64,000 nucleotides of DNA from positions 1 to 64,000 of the forward strand of contig JAOXRS010000156.1 of the NCBI GenBank assembly GCA_025800385.1. Reading direction: 5' to 3'. A program made the position numbers and the translations under genes. This DNA comes from Candidatus Albibeggiatoa sp. nov. NOAA (GTDB taxonomy: Bacteria > Pseudomonadota > Gammaproteobacteria > Beggiatoales > Beggiatoaceae). How positions within the stretch are numbered: position 1 is the stretch's first letter; each line of letters begins with the position of its first letter. The notes beneath the pieces are model-generated. The model saw only the letters and a program-made list of their open reading frames with translations, ran no database searches and was not told the DNA's origin. Below, in pieces: positions 28,655-36,184 of this stretch.

Positions 28655-28900
28655 ATGTGTTTAGGCATTCCGATGCAGATTGTTGAAATTGATGGATTTA
28701 AGGCACGCTGTACTGCAAAAGGGGTGGAAAGGGATGTCAGTTTATTTATGCTCCAGCACGAAACTTTAGCCAGCGGTGATTACGTCATGGTTCATGTGGG
28801 TTATGCGATTCAGAAAATGACTCAACAAGAAGCAAATTCAACATGGGAACTGCTAGATGAGATTTTAAGCTTGGAAGATGAGGCACTTGGCCGTGCATGA
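28655..28900 (+). CDS. hypC: [NiFe]-hydrogenase maturation chaperone HypC
   Basis: An 81-residue HypC/HybG/HupF protein. The invariant N-terminal MCLGIPMQI contains Cys2, which carries the Fe(CN)2CO precursor between HypD and the hydrogenase large subunit. GDYVMVHVGYAIQKM and the ELLDEIL end are typical. GAGGG precedes the ATG. Its 3' end overlaps hypA. No hydrogenase structural genes or hypB, D, E or F lie in the window. Confidence 0.93.
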   Translation: MCLGIPMQIVEIDGFKARCTAKGVERDVSLFMLQHETLASGDYVMVHVGYAIQKMTQQEANSTWELLDEILSLEDEALGRA

Positions 28901-29240
28901 GTTGTCGATTTGCCAAGCCTTAATGACACAAGTCGAATCTGTCGCCGCTCAACATCAAGCCACTAAAGTCATCAGCATTACGGTGCAAATTGGTGTGTTA
29001 AGTGGTGTTGTGCCTGATTTGCTGGCTCAAGCATTTACCATTGCACGGGCGGGTACAGTGGCGGAACAGGCTGAATTAATTACCGAAACATTACCGATCA
29101 AAGTGCGCTGCCGCCAATGTGGTGCGGAAACGGAGGCCAGTGCTAACCGTTTATTATGCGGCGTATGTGGTGACTGGCAAACCCAATTAATCAGCGGTGA
29201 AGAATTGTTGCTTGCCAGTGTAGAGTTAGAGGGCGTTTGA
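28893..29240 (+). CDS. hypA: Hydrogenase nickel metallochaperone HypA
   Basis: This 115-residue protein delivers nickel to [NiFe]-hydrogenase with HypB. GTG 28893 is chosen because it gives MHELSICQAL, with the nickel-binding His2 that must be next to the start; the longer frame from ATG 28878 would bury it. The zinc site is CRQCG and CGVCG. The start lies inside the last codons of hypC, so the two are coupled. Confidence 0.92.
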   Translation: MHELSICQALMTQVESVAAQHQATKVISITVQIGVLSGVVPDLLAQAFTIARAGTVAEQAELITETLPIKVRCRQCGAETEASANRLLCGVCGDWQTQLISGEELLLASVELEGV

Positions 29241-29292
29241 TAAAAAGAGGCAAAATATCTAAAAAAACACGAAAATTCTATTTTTTACAACT

Positions 29293-29706
29293 TTAAGCAT
29301 TTTCTCGTAAATGTCGCCCATGCTCTTCCACTGTTTCTAGGAAAATATGTGCTTCTTTAATCAGCTGAAATGCTGCAAAAACAATACATAAAATACCAAA
29401 GCATGTGAGTAATGCCACAATAAATTTTGCGATTTCTGTCCATGCCCAAAAACTGACAATACCACCAATTAAACTGGCCAAAGCAAATAAACCGATACTG
29501 ATATATAAGCTAAATAAGGCTCTGACTAAGAGTTCTGCACGGCTTTGTAAGTGGCTGTGTAGAATCTCAGATTTTTTATGTTTGGTTTCGATGAGTTTAT
29601 GTAAACTTTCGTGAATTTGTCCATAACGCGCCGAAGTTGATAAAACCAACAAACCCACCCCAGAAACTAACAAAATCGGTGTAATCCAAAAGCTCATTTC
29701 GTGCAT
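29293..29706 (-). CDS. Membrane protein, DUF2721-like
   Basis: A 137-residue protein with an N-terminal membrane segment (WITPILLVSGVGLLVLSTSARYG), a central charged helix (HKKSEILHSHLQSRAELLVRAL) and two more membrane segments. The TSARYGQIHE stretch and the RAELLVRALFSLY layout resemble DUF2721 proteins, which is a tentative match. Function is unknown. It is convergent with hypA and shares a strand with era. Confidence 0.65.
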   Translation of the reverse strand: MHEMSFWITPILLVSGVGLLVLSTSARYGQIHESLHKLIETKHKKSEILHSHLQSRAELLVRALFSLYISIGLFALASLIGGIVSFWAWTEIAKFIVALLTCFGILCIVFAAFQLIKEAHIFLETVEEHGRHLRENA

Positions 29707-29834
29707 AACCTCATGTAACCCCTAGAATCAAAGCGCGTAAGCTACACTAGTTTGTTTACATTTTGAAGTCATTCATCAATTTAGCGCAATGTACGATGCG
29801 TTTAGATGATAAATAGTTTTTGGATCAATCCAAT

Positions 29835-30731
29835 TTATAGCTCGTCTTTATAACCAAGTTGTTGCAAGGCTTCTTCGCTGTTACTCCAGTTTTCTTTGAC
29901 TTTCACCCATAATTGTAAATAGGTTTTGCAGCCTAATAATTCGTTAATATCTTTACGTGCCGCTTCACCGACCGCTTTCAACTTCTTGCCTTGTTTGCCA
30001 ATGATAATGCCTTTTTGTGAGGCTTTTTCTACCCATACCACGGTGCTGATGTGTAACAACCCATCATCTTGATGTTTAAAATGTTCAGTTTGCACGGTTA
30101 AACGATAAGGCAACTCTGCACCCAAAGTACGTACTAACTTCTCACGCACAATTTCCGCCACTAAAAAACGCTCACTGCGGTCAGTAATATCATCTTCTTC
30201 AAACACATGAGAATTTAGCGGCAACAATTCGATAATTTTTTGCTCCAATTCTTGTAAGTTATCGTTTCTCAACGCTGAAATAGGAAAAATATCTGAAAAC
30301 GCATAATGTGCCGAGGCTTCTTGTAAAAAAGGCAGTAATTTAGATTTATCTTGCAATCGGTCAATTTTGTTAATGGCTAAAATTACAGGTTTACGAATTT
30401 GTTCCAACAATTTCAAAACTTGTTGATCTTGTTCCGTCCATTGCATGGCTTCCAATAGCCACACCACCACGTCAACATCTTCAATACTTGACGAGGCCGT
30501 GCGATTTAAATAGCGGTTCATGGCCGTGTGACGATCTTGGTGTAACCCCGGTGTATCCACGTAAATGATTTGATTGTCACCTTCGGTTTTAATCCCTAAA
30601 AGACGATGACGAGTGGTTTGTGGTTTGCGCGAGGTAATACTTAACTTTTGACCCAGTAAATGATTGAGTAAAGTCGATTTTCCAACATTTGGGCGGCCAA
30701 TAATAGCGACATAACCACAACGTGTATTCAT
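29835..30731 (-). CDS. era: GTPase Era
   Basis: This 298-residue GTPase assists 16S rRNA 3'-end maturation and 30S assembly. G1 is GRPNVGKST near the N-terminus, G3 DTPGLH, G4 NKID. The C-terminal KH domain carries GIIIGKQGKKLKAVGEAAR. All motifs and the length are standard. The usual neighbours rnc and recO are not adjacent. Confidence 0.96.
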   Translation of the reverse strand: MNTRCGYVAIIGRPNVGKSTLLNHLLGQKLSITSRKPQTTRHRLLGIKTEGDNQIIYVDTPGLHQDRHTAMNRYLNRTASSSIEDVDVVVWLLEAMQWTEQDQQVLKLLEQIRKPVILAINKIDRLQDKSKLLPFLQEASAHYAFSDIFPISALRNDNLQELEQKIIELLPLNSHVFEEDDITDRSERFLVAEIVREKLVRTLGAELPYRLTVQTEHFKHQDDGLLHISTVVWVEKASQKGIIIGKQGKKLKAVGEAARKDINELLGCKTYLQLWVKVKENWSNSEEALQQLGYKDEL

Positions 30732-30882
30732 AAGTCTGTTTTTCCAAATTGATGCTTGTGATTCAATCTATTATATACTTTTTTGCTTGGCTTGATTGAA
30801 AAGCGGCGTTTATTTCTTTACACATTGTAATTTTCTTAAAACCTCATAAACTAGTGACATCGTTCTAAATCAAACCACGACA

Positions 30883-32004
30883 ATGCATTTATCCAACGAA
30901 GATAATTTACGCCTCAATGTTTTATTGGCCAATCAGCCACAAGCCATTCGCATTGATGAATCCAAAATGATTGTATACGGCCTTTCAACGCAAGGTGAGG
31001 CTAAAGTGGTTTTGCATCCCAATTGTCGTGATGAATTGTATTTAAAACAAGTGCGTGAGTTGATTTCAGAACGCATTTTAGATTCCCCTGGTGGTTATCC
31101 TGTTTATTTACGTCGTTGGTCACGCATGGGGCAGGCACGGGATGAAAATTTAGCCCAACTGCTGATGTTAGGCGTGCCCGAGGCGGTGGAAGCAGTGGTT
31201 AATGCACAAGGTTTAACCCCTGAACTTGCGGAGCGGGCATGGTGGGCAATGCCAGAGTCGAAAAATGCCCGTAGCATGTTAGAACGGCCTGCAATTATTG
31301 AAGCGGATATTGGCAAAGTGCTGGCGCAGCATTTAATTGATTATTTGCCGTTTGAAACTGAAGCGGAGGATATTATCGAAACCGTGCGGTTGGTATTACA
31401 AGCAGATTTAATTAATGAAGCTGCAACGCTTAAATTATGGCAAAAAGGTCGCTCTAAAAATGCATATTATGTGGGTTTTCTTGCCACCCGTCCGCATGAT
31501 TTGCCAACAGAATTTCCCGCCCGACATGATGCAGAACAGCTTCAATCCAAATTACAAACCTTAGCCGATCAAAACAATATTTTTGCAAAAAACTTAATTT
31601 GGCTCACCAGCAGTGATGGGCAAGCATTTTTAGATACTTTTGAAAAAGTGTTGAAAAAGCCCGTTAATCAAGATGTGGTGAATATTTTATTTGATGTAGT
31701 TGCCGATCATTTCACTGCGGTGTGTAAAGCTGATTATGATGATGAAATGGATATTAATGGCTTGGTGCATAAAGCGGGTGAATGTTGTCAAGAACCGCCA
31801 GAAGCTTTGCAAGCTGTTTTAGAGCATATTCCTGAAGAATGCCAAACGATTCGAGCGATGTTGATTTTATCGGGTTTGCGTTATTCGGTATTGCGGCCAA
31901 TTTTTTCCACCACGACCGCGATTGGTACATTGATGCGTAAAAAGCTTGCACCTGTCACTGATGTATTGTTGCAGCAAATTGCCGTTTTGCGAGATCGCGC
32001 TTAA
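30883..32004 (+). CDS. DsrS-like sulfur-oxidiser protein
   Basis: A 373-residue soluble protein starting MHLSNEDNLRLNVLLANQPQ. Blocks such as AIRIDESKMIVYGLS, SPGGYPVYLRRWSRMGQ and ERAWWAMPESKNAR match my memory of DsrS, the product of the last gene of the purple-sulfur-bacterial dsr cluster. DsrS is implicated in sulfur-globule oxidation, but its biochemical role is not established. Here it stands alone without other dsr genes. The identification is from residue patterns only and is moderately sure. Sat in the same window supports a sulfur-oxidising host. Confidence 0.68.
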   Translation: MHLSNEDNLRLNVLLANQPQAIRIDESKMIVYGLSTQGEAKVVLHPNCRDELYLKQVRELISERILDSPGGYPVYLRRWSRMGQARDENLAQLLMLGVPEAVEAVVNAQGLTPELAERAWWAMPESKNARSMLERPAIIEADIGKVLAQHLIDYLPFETEAEDIIETVRLVLQADLINEAATLKLWQKGRSKNAYYVGFLATRPHDLPTEFPARHDAEQLQSKLQTLADQNNIFAKNLIWLTSSDGQAFLDTFEKVLKKPVNQDVVNILFDVVADHFTAVCKADYDDEMDINGLVHKAGECCQEPPEALQAVLEHIPEECQTIRAMLILSGLRYSVLRPIFSTTTAIGTLMRKKLAPVTDVLLQQIAVLRDRA

Positions 32005-32143
32005 GGTTATTAACCCGGATTTTTAGCTATTAACAGCAACTCATTATTTATATTAGAATTGGACAGCTTGGTTCATTTTGTAAAAAAAAAGCCTGCTATA
32101 TTGTGCTTTGTTAAATTGACCTTAGATTTAGGTTTAGGGATAA

Positions 32144-32488
32144 ATGTGGTATGGAAACGCAATGAAGCAGCTACCAAATCAATGGCAACGATCTAACAAA
32201 AGTATTCGAGCCGTACAATTGGTTTTTGAGTTAAATAAATCAATTTCAGATACGATTCGTTACCAAGCAAATAAGCACGGCTTAAGCCCTTCCGATCAGA
32301 TAAGGACGGTAATTGGCTTGAAAACCAAGCAGCCAAAACGCCCTCGCTTAACGGTTTCTTTGTCTGAAGAAGAGTATGCAAGCTTAGCAGAACGCTACAA
32401 TATCCCTGTGGAAGATAAAACCGCCATCCGCCAAGCCATTGCAAATGAGTTGATTGCATATTCAGAGCGTGTGCAAAATCAAGCGTAG
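32144..32488 (+). CDS. Small conserved-looking hypothetical protein
   Basis: A 114-residue basic protein; ATG 32144 has TTTAGGGA just upstream, and ATG 32162 is the alternative. Two halves, AVQLVFELNKSISDTIRYQA and RLTVSLSEEEYASLAERYN, each look like a short strand followed by helices, reminiscent of ribbon-helix-helix regulators. That is an impression, not an identification. It follows the DsrS-like gene by 139 nt on the same strand. Confidence 0.6.
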   Translation: MWYGNAMKQLPNQWQRSNKSIRAVQLVFELNKSISDTIRYQANKHGLSPSDQIRTVIGLKTKQPKRPRLTVSLSEEEYASLAERYNIPVEDKTAIRQAIANELIAYSERVQNQA

Positions 32489-32528
32489 TCGATTTAAAAA
32501 CGTTGTTGTATTACGCTGACTATTTGAT

Positions 32529-33191
32529 TTATTTGCCTTTCAGATATTTATCATCATTGAAGCTGCTTACCCATTCAGGTCGATATGCAACAAATACGGT
32601 CATGACCAAACCATTTAAAAAGGCTTCTGGGAATAACATCACAATAATAAATAAAGGTTCATTACCTAAACTGAGCAGGGTATAAGTGCCGCTTAATAGT
32701 AATAATCCCATACCAATTAGACGGCTGGCCAGCATCGATAATGCCCCACCGAAGAAAGCCGCGATATAAATATAAATAAAAAAATGCCGTGGCATTAAGA
32801 TATATTTGAGTCGGTATAAACCGTAAGTGATAAAAATCGGGATCACGCCGTTACACAACACATTGACAGAATAAGCCATCCATTCAGCTTTACCTTCAAT
32901 CGATAAACCCAGTTGCGCCATACTCACAGAAATCAACGCATATTGCCAACCAAACATCAGGGTGACACTGGTGACCATGAGTAAATGGAATTCCATCCCT
33001 TCAGTGATACCACCACCTTGCCGCCATACCAGCCACAAAATCACCCAACTGGCAAAGAAGATATGGCTATCGCGTGAGTCAAATAGATGATGCCAAGGCA
33101 TTCGCCACAGCGCAAAACCTAGCAAAAATAGATAAATAAAATGCCCAATCCATAACCAGCTATTGGGCAAGACTTCAGGGCTGAAACTCAT
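32529..33191 (-). CDS. CbiM-like energy-coupling factor permease (COG3235 type)
   Basis: A 220-residue integral membrane protein with six or seven hydrophobic segments. GMEFHLLMVTSVTLMFGWQYA and FPEAFLNGLVMTVFVAYRPEW are the conserved blocks of the CbiM/NikM-like substrate-binding membrane proteins. Those take up Co2+ or Ni2+, but this short form lacks the N-terminal metal-binding MHI start, so the substrate is uncertain. It follows the secreted-protein gene by two bases and shares its transcript. Confidence 0.78.
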   Translation of the reverse strand: MSFSPEVLPNSWLWIGHFIYLFLLGFALWRMPWHHLFDSRDSHIFFASWVILWLVWRQGGGITEGMEFHLLMVTSVTLMFGWQYALISVSMAQLGLSIEGKAEWMAYSVNVLCNGVIPIFITYGLYRLKYILMPRHFFIYIYIAAFFGGALSMLASRLIGMGLLLLSGTYTLLSLGNEPLFIIVMLFPEAFLNGLVMTVFVAYRPEWVSSFNDDKYLKGK

Positions 33192-33193
33192 GA

Positions 33194-34099
33194 TTATTGG
33201 CTAACTAAGGTAATATCCGCTGTCCAATGAATTTCAGTCAATTTGCCGCCTCTTGTTGGACGACTGGTGTTAAAAATGTATTCAATCATACGCATACTGG
33301 GATAGTAGCAAGTCGATTTGCCACGCCAGAAACTTTTCTCACAATCGACAATTTGTCCATCTTGATTAAAGATTTGTGGGTAACTCATGCCCAGTTTCAC
33401 GCCCCCCGGTGCAGTGACAGTGTCATCGAAAATCAGAATTTTGGCGACTTTACCTGTGTGTAAATTTGGATAGACTTTAAACTTCGTATCGCCTTTGCGC
33501 ATAACTTCCATATAGCCGCGTTTGGCTGAGATTTGATAGCCTGAGAAGGCTTGTGCAAGGGTTTGGTATTGATACGGGGTTTCTGGTGTTATGCTACCTA
33601 AGCTTTGCGGACTGAGAATTAACGGTTGGCTACCACTTGCTAGTGCGCCAATGCCTTCAGGTTGTTTGTTGAAAAATACTAAAACTCCTTCCCAATCTGT
33701 CAGCATTTGTTGCTCAGAGATTTGGACAAATTCACGGTAAGGCCCCATCCAACTATTTTGGCGGCAGGATGTGCTAATGACAGTGATTTGGGATTGGGTA
33801 ATGCCCAGTTGTTGTGGTTTAACCCCGTAGCCAATCAGGAAATAGCCTTCTGCATCTTCAACACGAGGTTGATAGCTGACTGAGCGACACGATTGTGCAC
33901 CGCGTGCTGTACGTAAAGTAGAGACTTGGTTAGCAAAACGAACGGTGTTGCCAACCCACGCTTTTGCTTCTGCATCAGAGAGAGGTGTGTAGCCGATGAT
34001 TTGATAGCTGGTGGCCTTCCATGTGCCTTGTAAGTCCAGTGCGGCCATTGCAAAAGGTGAGCATAAAAACAGTATCAGAAACCAGATAGACCTTTGCAT
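33194..34099 (-). CDS. Secreted protein, possibly DUF1131/YfeY-like C-terminal half
   Basis: A 301-residue exported protein with signal peptide (FLILFLCSPFAMA). The N-terminal half starts LDLQGTWKATSYQIIGYTPL. The C-terminal half with GDTKFKVYPNLHTGKVAKIL, GVKLGMSYPQIF and a pair of cysteines (VDCEKSFWRGKSTCYY) resembles the RpoE-regulated DUF1131 fold; this is tentative. ATG 34099 is preferred over 34105 because AGGAG is then spaced six bases. It is the first gene of a two-gene unit with the CbiM-like permease. Confidence 0.7.
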   Translation of the reverse strand: MQRSIWFLILFLCSPFAMAALDLQGTWKATSYQIIGYTPLSDAEAKAWVGNTVRFANQVSTLRTARGAQSCRSVSYQPRVEDAEGYFLIGYGVKPQQLGITQSQITVISTSCRQNSWMGPYREFVQISEQQMLTDWEGVLVFFNKQPEGIGALASGSQPLILSPQSLGSITPETPYQYQTLAQAFSGYQISAKRGYMEVMRKGDTKFKVYPNLHTGKVAKILIFDDTVTAPGGVKLGMSYPQIFNQDGQIVDCEKSFWRGKSTCYYPSMRMIEYIFNTSRPTRGGKLTEIHWTADITLVSQ

Positions 34100-34105
34100 T
34101 GTCAT

Positions 34106-34602
34106 CTCCTTAGTGTGATTTTCAGCGCGGCATTGGCAGTATTTTTAAGCTAAAAAGTTGCCAGTCCTAAAAAGAATGAATGTTTGACACCCTCTTAAGA
34201 ACGCTAAAATACTTGAATATCAAATTAATGACAAGGCATGATGTTGGGTATTTAACTTCGGAGTCTCTACGTGTATTGATGCCACCAACGACGTGCAACT
34301 TCAAATACTTCATCAATGTTAACCCCAATTCCCATGATGTTAGGCTGTATCATAAAAATACGGCTAATTTTTTCTTGTAATTCTTACTCTGAATCAGATG
34401 TATCCGCAATTTTTTTTAAAATATCTTCTGATTGTTGACTAAAATAACTACGTTAGCAATCGCAGCTTGTTATCGCTGAACTATAAAACTTTGTTTTGCG
34501 AGATGGAGACGATATGGGGATTAAATTATAATTGGCTTAATTAAATCTCAATGGCTTACTGTCTTTTGATTTATACTCAGTTTCAAATTTAGGATGTGCA
34601 CC
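34106..34602. other. Gene-poor interval with a possible decayed frame
   Basis: About 490 nt with no convincing gene. The only protein-like signal is on the minus strand at 34267-34440, listed separately. The rest is AT-rich with no clear promoter or hairpin. A plus-strand 66-codon frame at 34180-34380 lacks a ribosome binding site. Confidence 0.5.
34267..34440 (-). pseudogene. Possible decayed gene 3' end
   Basis: Minus-strand translation gives SQQSEDILKKIADTSDSE, a stop, then ELQEKISRIFMIQPNIMG and IGVNIDEVFEVARRWWHQYT followed by TAG. The composition looks like real protein interrupted by one in-frame stop, with no start or ribosome binding site upstream. No family is recognised. Confidence 0.3.
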
Positions 34603-35250
34603 ATGCAGCGCAGCAACGGTTTTACCTTACTCGAACTACTCATTTCACTGGCTTTGTCCGCCTCAATTATGTTGCTATTGGCTGCGGGAATGCAGGTAGT
34701 ACTCAAAGATTGGGAACGCAATGGCTCTCGCTTAGATCGCAGTCTTGATCAAGTGTTGATTTTATTACAATTAGAACGTGCCTTAGATGCTGCTTATCCA
34801 CATACTTATGTTGATGAAGATAAAAAGCAACAAGTGGTGTTTTTTATTGGTGAAGAAGATAAATTAGCATGGGTATCGACCCTTTCACCGGGGCGCACAC
34901 CGGGGCTAACTGCATGGCAACTCTCACGCAATGAGGATGGAGAAAGCGGGGTTGAAATTCGTACCATTCCTGCTTTTGCCAATGACCCCACTGAATCACT
35001 AGAAGAAATTGAAGAACCCACAGTCGCATTTGAAGACTATGATGTAAGTTTTGAGTATTTATATTACGACGATCAGTTTGATGATAAAGATACCGAATGG
35101 CTAGAAGAATGGCAGGGTGAAGATCGCCGCTCGTTACCTAATGCGGTGCGGATTGTATTGGAGAGTCAAGAACGCCAAGAACAATCTTTAGAAATCATCG
35201 CCCATATTAAAGCCTTCGAACATGCCAGTTTGCCGCGCATCAAACCATAA
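34603..35250 (+). CDS. Type II secretion minor pseudopilin, GspJ-like
   Basis: A 215-residue protein with a type IV prepilin leader MQRSNG and processing site before FTLLELLISLALSASIMLLL, followed by an extended region. The length and the N-terminal pattern fit GspJ/PulJ minor pseudopilins. The rest is very acidic (EEIEEPTVAFEDYDVSFEY), more so than typical GspJ. ATG 34603 is chosen over 34594 because AGGA is then well spaced. It lies apart from any gsp operon and leads a three-gene run. Confidence 0.68.
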   Translation: MQRSNGFTLLELLISLALSASIMLLLAAGMQVVLKDWERNGSRLDRSLDQVLILLQLERALDAAYPHTYVDEDKKQQVVFFIGEEDKLAWVSTLSPGRTPGLTAWQLSRNEDGESGVEIRTIPAFANDPTESLEEIEEPTVAFEDYDVSFEYLYYDDQFDDKDTEWLEEWQGEDRRSLPNAVRIVLESQERQEQSLEIIAHIKAFEHASLPRIKP

Positions 35251-35269
35251 TGATCTGAGCGCATGAATC

Positions 35270-35563
35270 ATGGAAAATGACGAGAGCTGTTACTGTCAAG
35301 AACGTCAGCGTAATCCTGAATTAGCCAAGGCATTGAAAGAGATACCTGAAGGCTATTGCGGTATTTGTGAAGTCTGTGGCAAATGGGGACATACGCGGGC
35401 ACATCCTAGATTACCGATTACCAGTGCATGGTGCGATGAACATTGGGAGCAGTTAGCTAACCATAAAATCATCAATCTGGCCGAAATCATCCATTTTGTC
35501 GGGCTATTGTTAATTTTATCAACAGCTGCTTATATGTTATGGCAATTTTTCACACCGTTTTAA
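35270..35563 (+). CDS. Small cysteine-rich membrane-anchored protein
   Basis: A 97-residue protein. CYCQ near the N-terminus, then CGICEVCGKWGHTRAHP and AWCDEHW look like a zinc ribbon or treble-clef-type metal site (about residues 7-60). One C-terminal transmembrane segment (HFVGLLLILSTAAYMLWQF) follows. No family is recognised. It starts 19 nt after the pseudopilin stop and ends one base before the next start, so it is operonic. Confidence 0.65.
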   Translation: MENDESCYCQERQRNPELAKALKEIPEGYCGICEVCGKWGHTRAHPRLPITSAWCDEHWEQLANHKIINLAEIIHFVGLLLILSTAAYMLWQFFTPF

Positions 35564-35564
35564 T

Positions 35565-36140
35565 ATGAAAGATTTTAACAAACTTTATCTGATTATTTCC
35601 CTTTTCTTGTTAGCAGTGATGTTGGCTCTCGTTGTCGATTTATTTTATTTATTAGCCGTACGGATTTTCGTTTTATTGCTATTTGCTGTTGCAGCCATGT
35701 TCTACTCAGCAAAACGCATGATTCCAAAATTACAAACGTGGTTAGAAGAAAAACTCGTCATGGATTTATCAAAACATCCTGTGCCACAAAAATATATTTA
35801 TCAGCCGATTGCTGGAAAATCCTATTTAAAAGACGAAACCGCACAATTAACTTCTATCGACTCACAGTCTTTGGATCGCAGCCGCTTAAGCCAAGCTGAA
35901 TTAAACGCTATTGATAAATTTTTCAATCAAACGCTCGCTGCTGAAATTTTAATACGTTTAAAACAATTGGCTGATGGTGAAACGAAAGCAGTGACGCGTG
36001 GCAATAAAATCAAGCATGACTTATGGGGATTGGCGATTATCAACTTAATTGTATTGTTTGGTTCATTTATAATCACATTGTATTTGGTTTTTGGTCTGCG
36101 CTATGTGTATCAATATATAGCTCACTTATTTTTACCTTAA
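35565..36140 (+). CDS. Hypothetical membrane protein
   Basis: A 191-residue protein with two N-terminal transmembrane segments (residues 7-27 and 29-47), a soluble middle, and one C-terminal segment (WGLAIINLIVLFGSFIITLYL). No domain is recognised. It is the third gene of the pseudopilin run and begins one base after the cysteine-rich gene. Confidence 0.65.
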   Translation: MKDFNKLYLIISLFLLAVMLALVVDLFYLLAVRIFVLLLFAVAAMFYSAKRMIPKLQTWLEEKLVMDLSKHPVPQKYIYQPIAGKSYLKDETAQLTSIDSQSLDRSRLSQAELNAIDKFFNQTLAAEILIRLKQLADGETKAVTRGNKIKHDLWGLAIINLIVLFGSFIITLYLVFGLRYVYQYIAHLFLP

Positions 36141-36184
36141 CTGTAAAGCAAGTCAAAACTGCACCCGCTCTACAGTTTATCCAT

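Noticed and set aside
34180-34380. 66-codon plus-strand frame
   Set aside because: No ribosome binding site or recognisable sequence; the opposite strand looks more protein-like.
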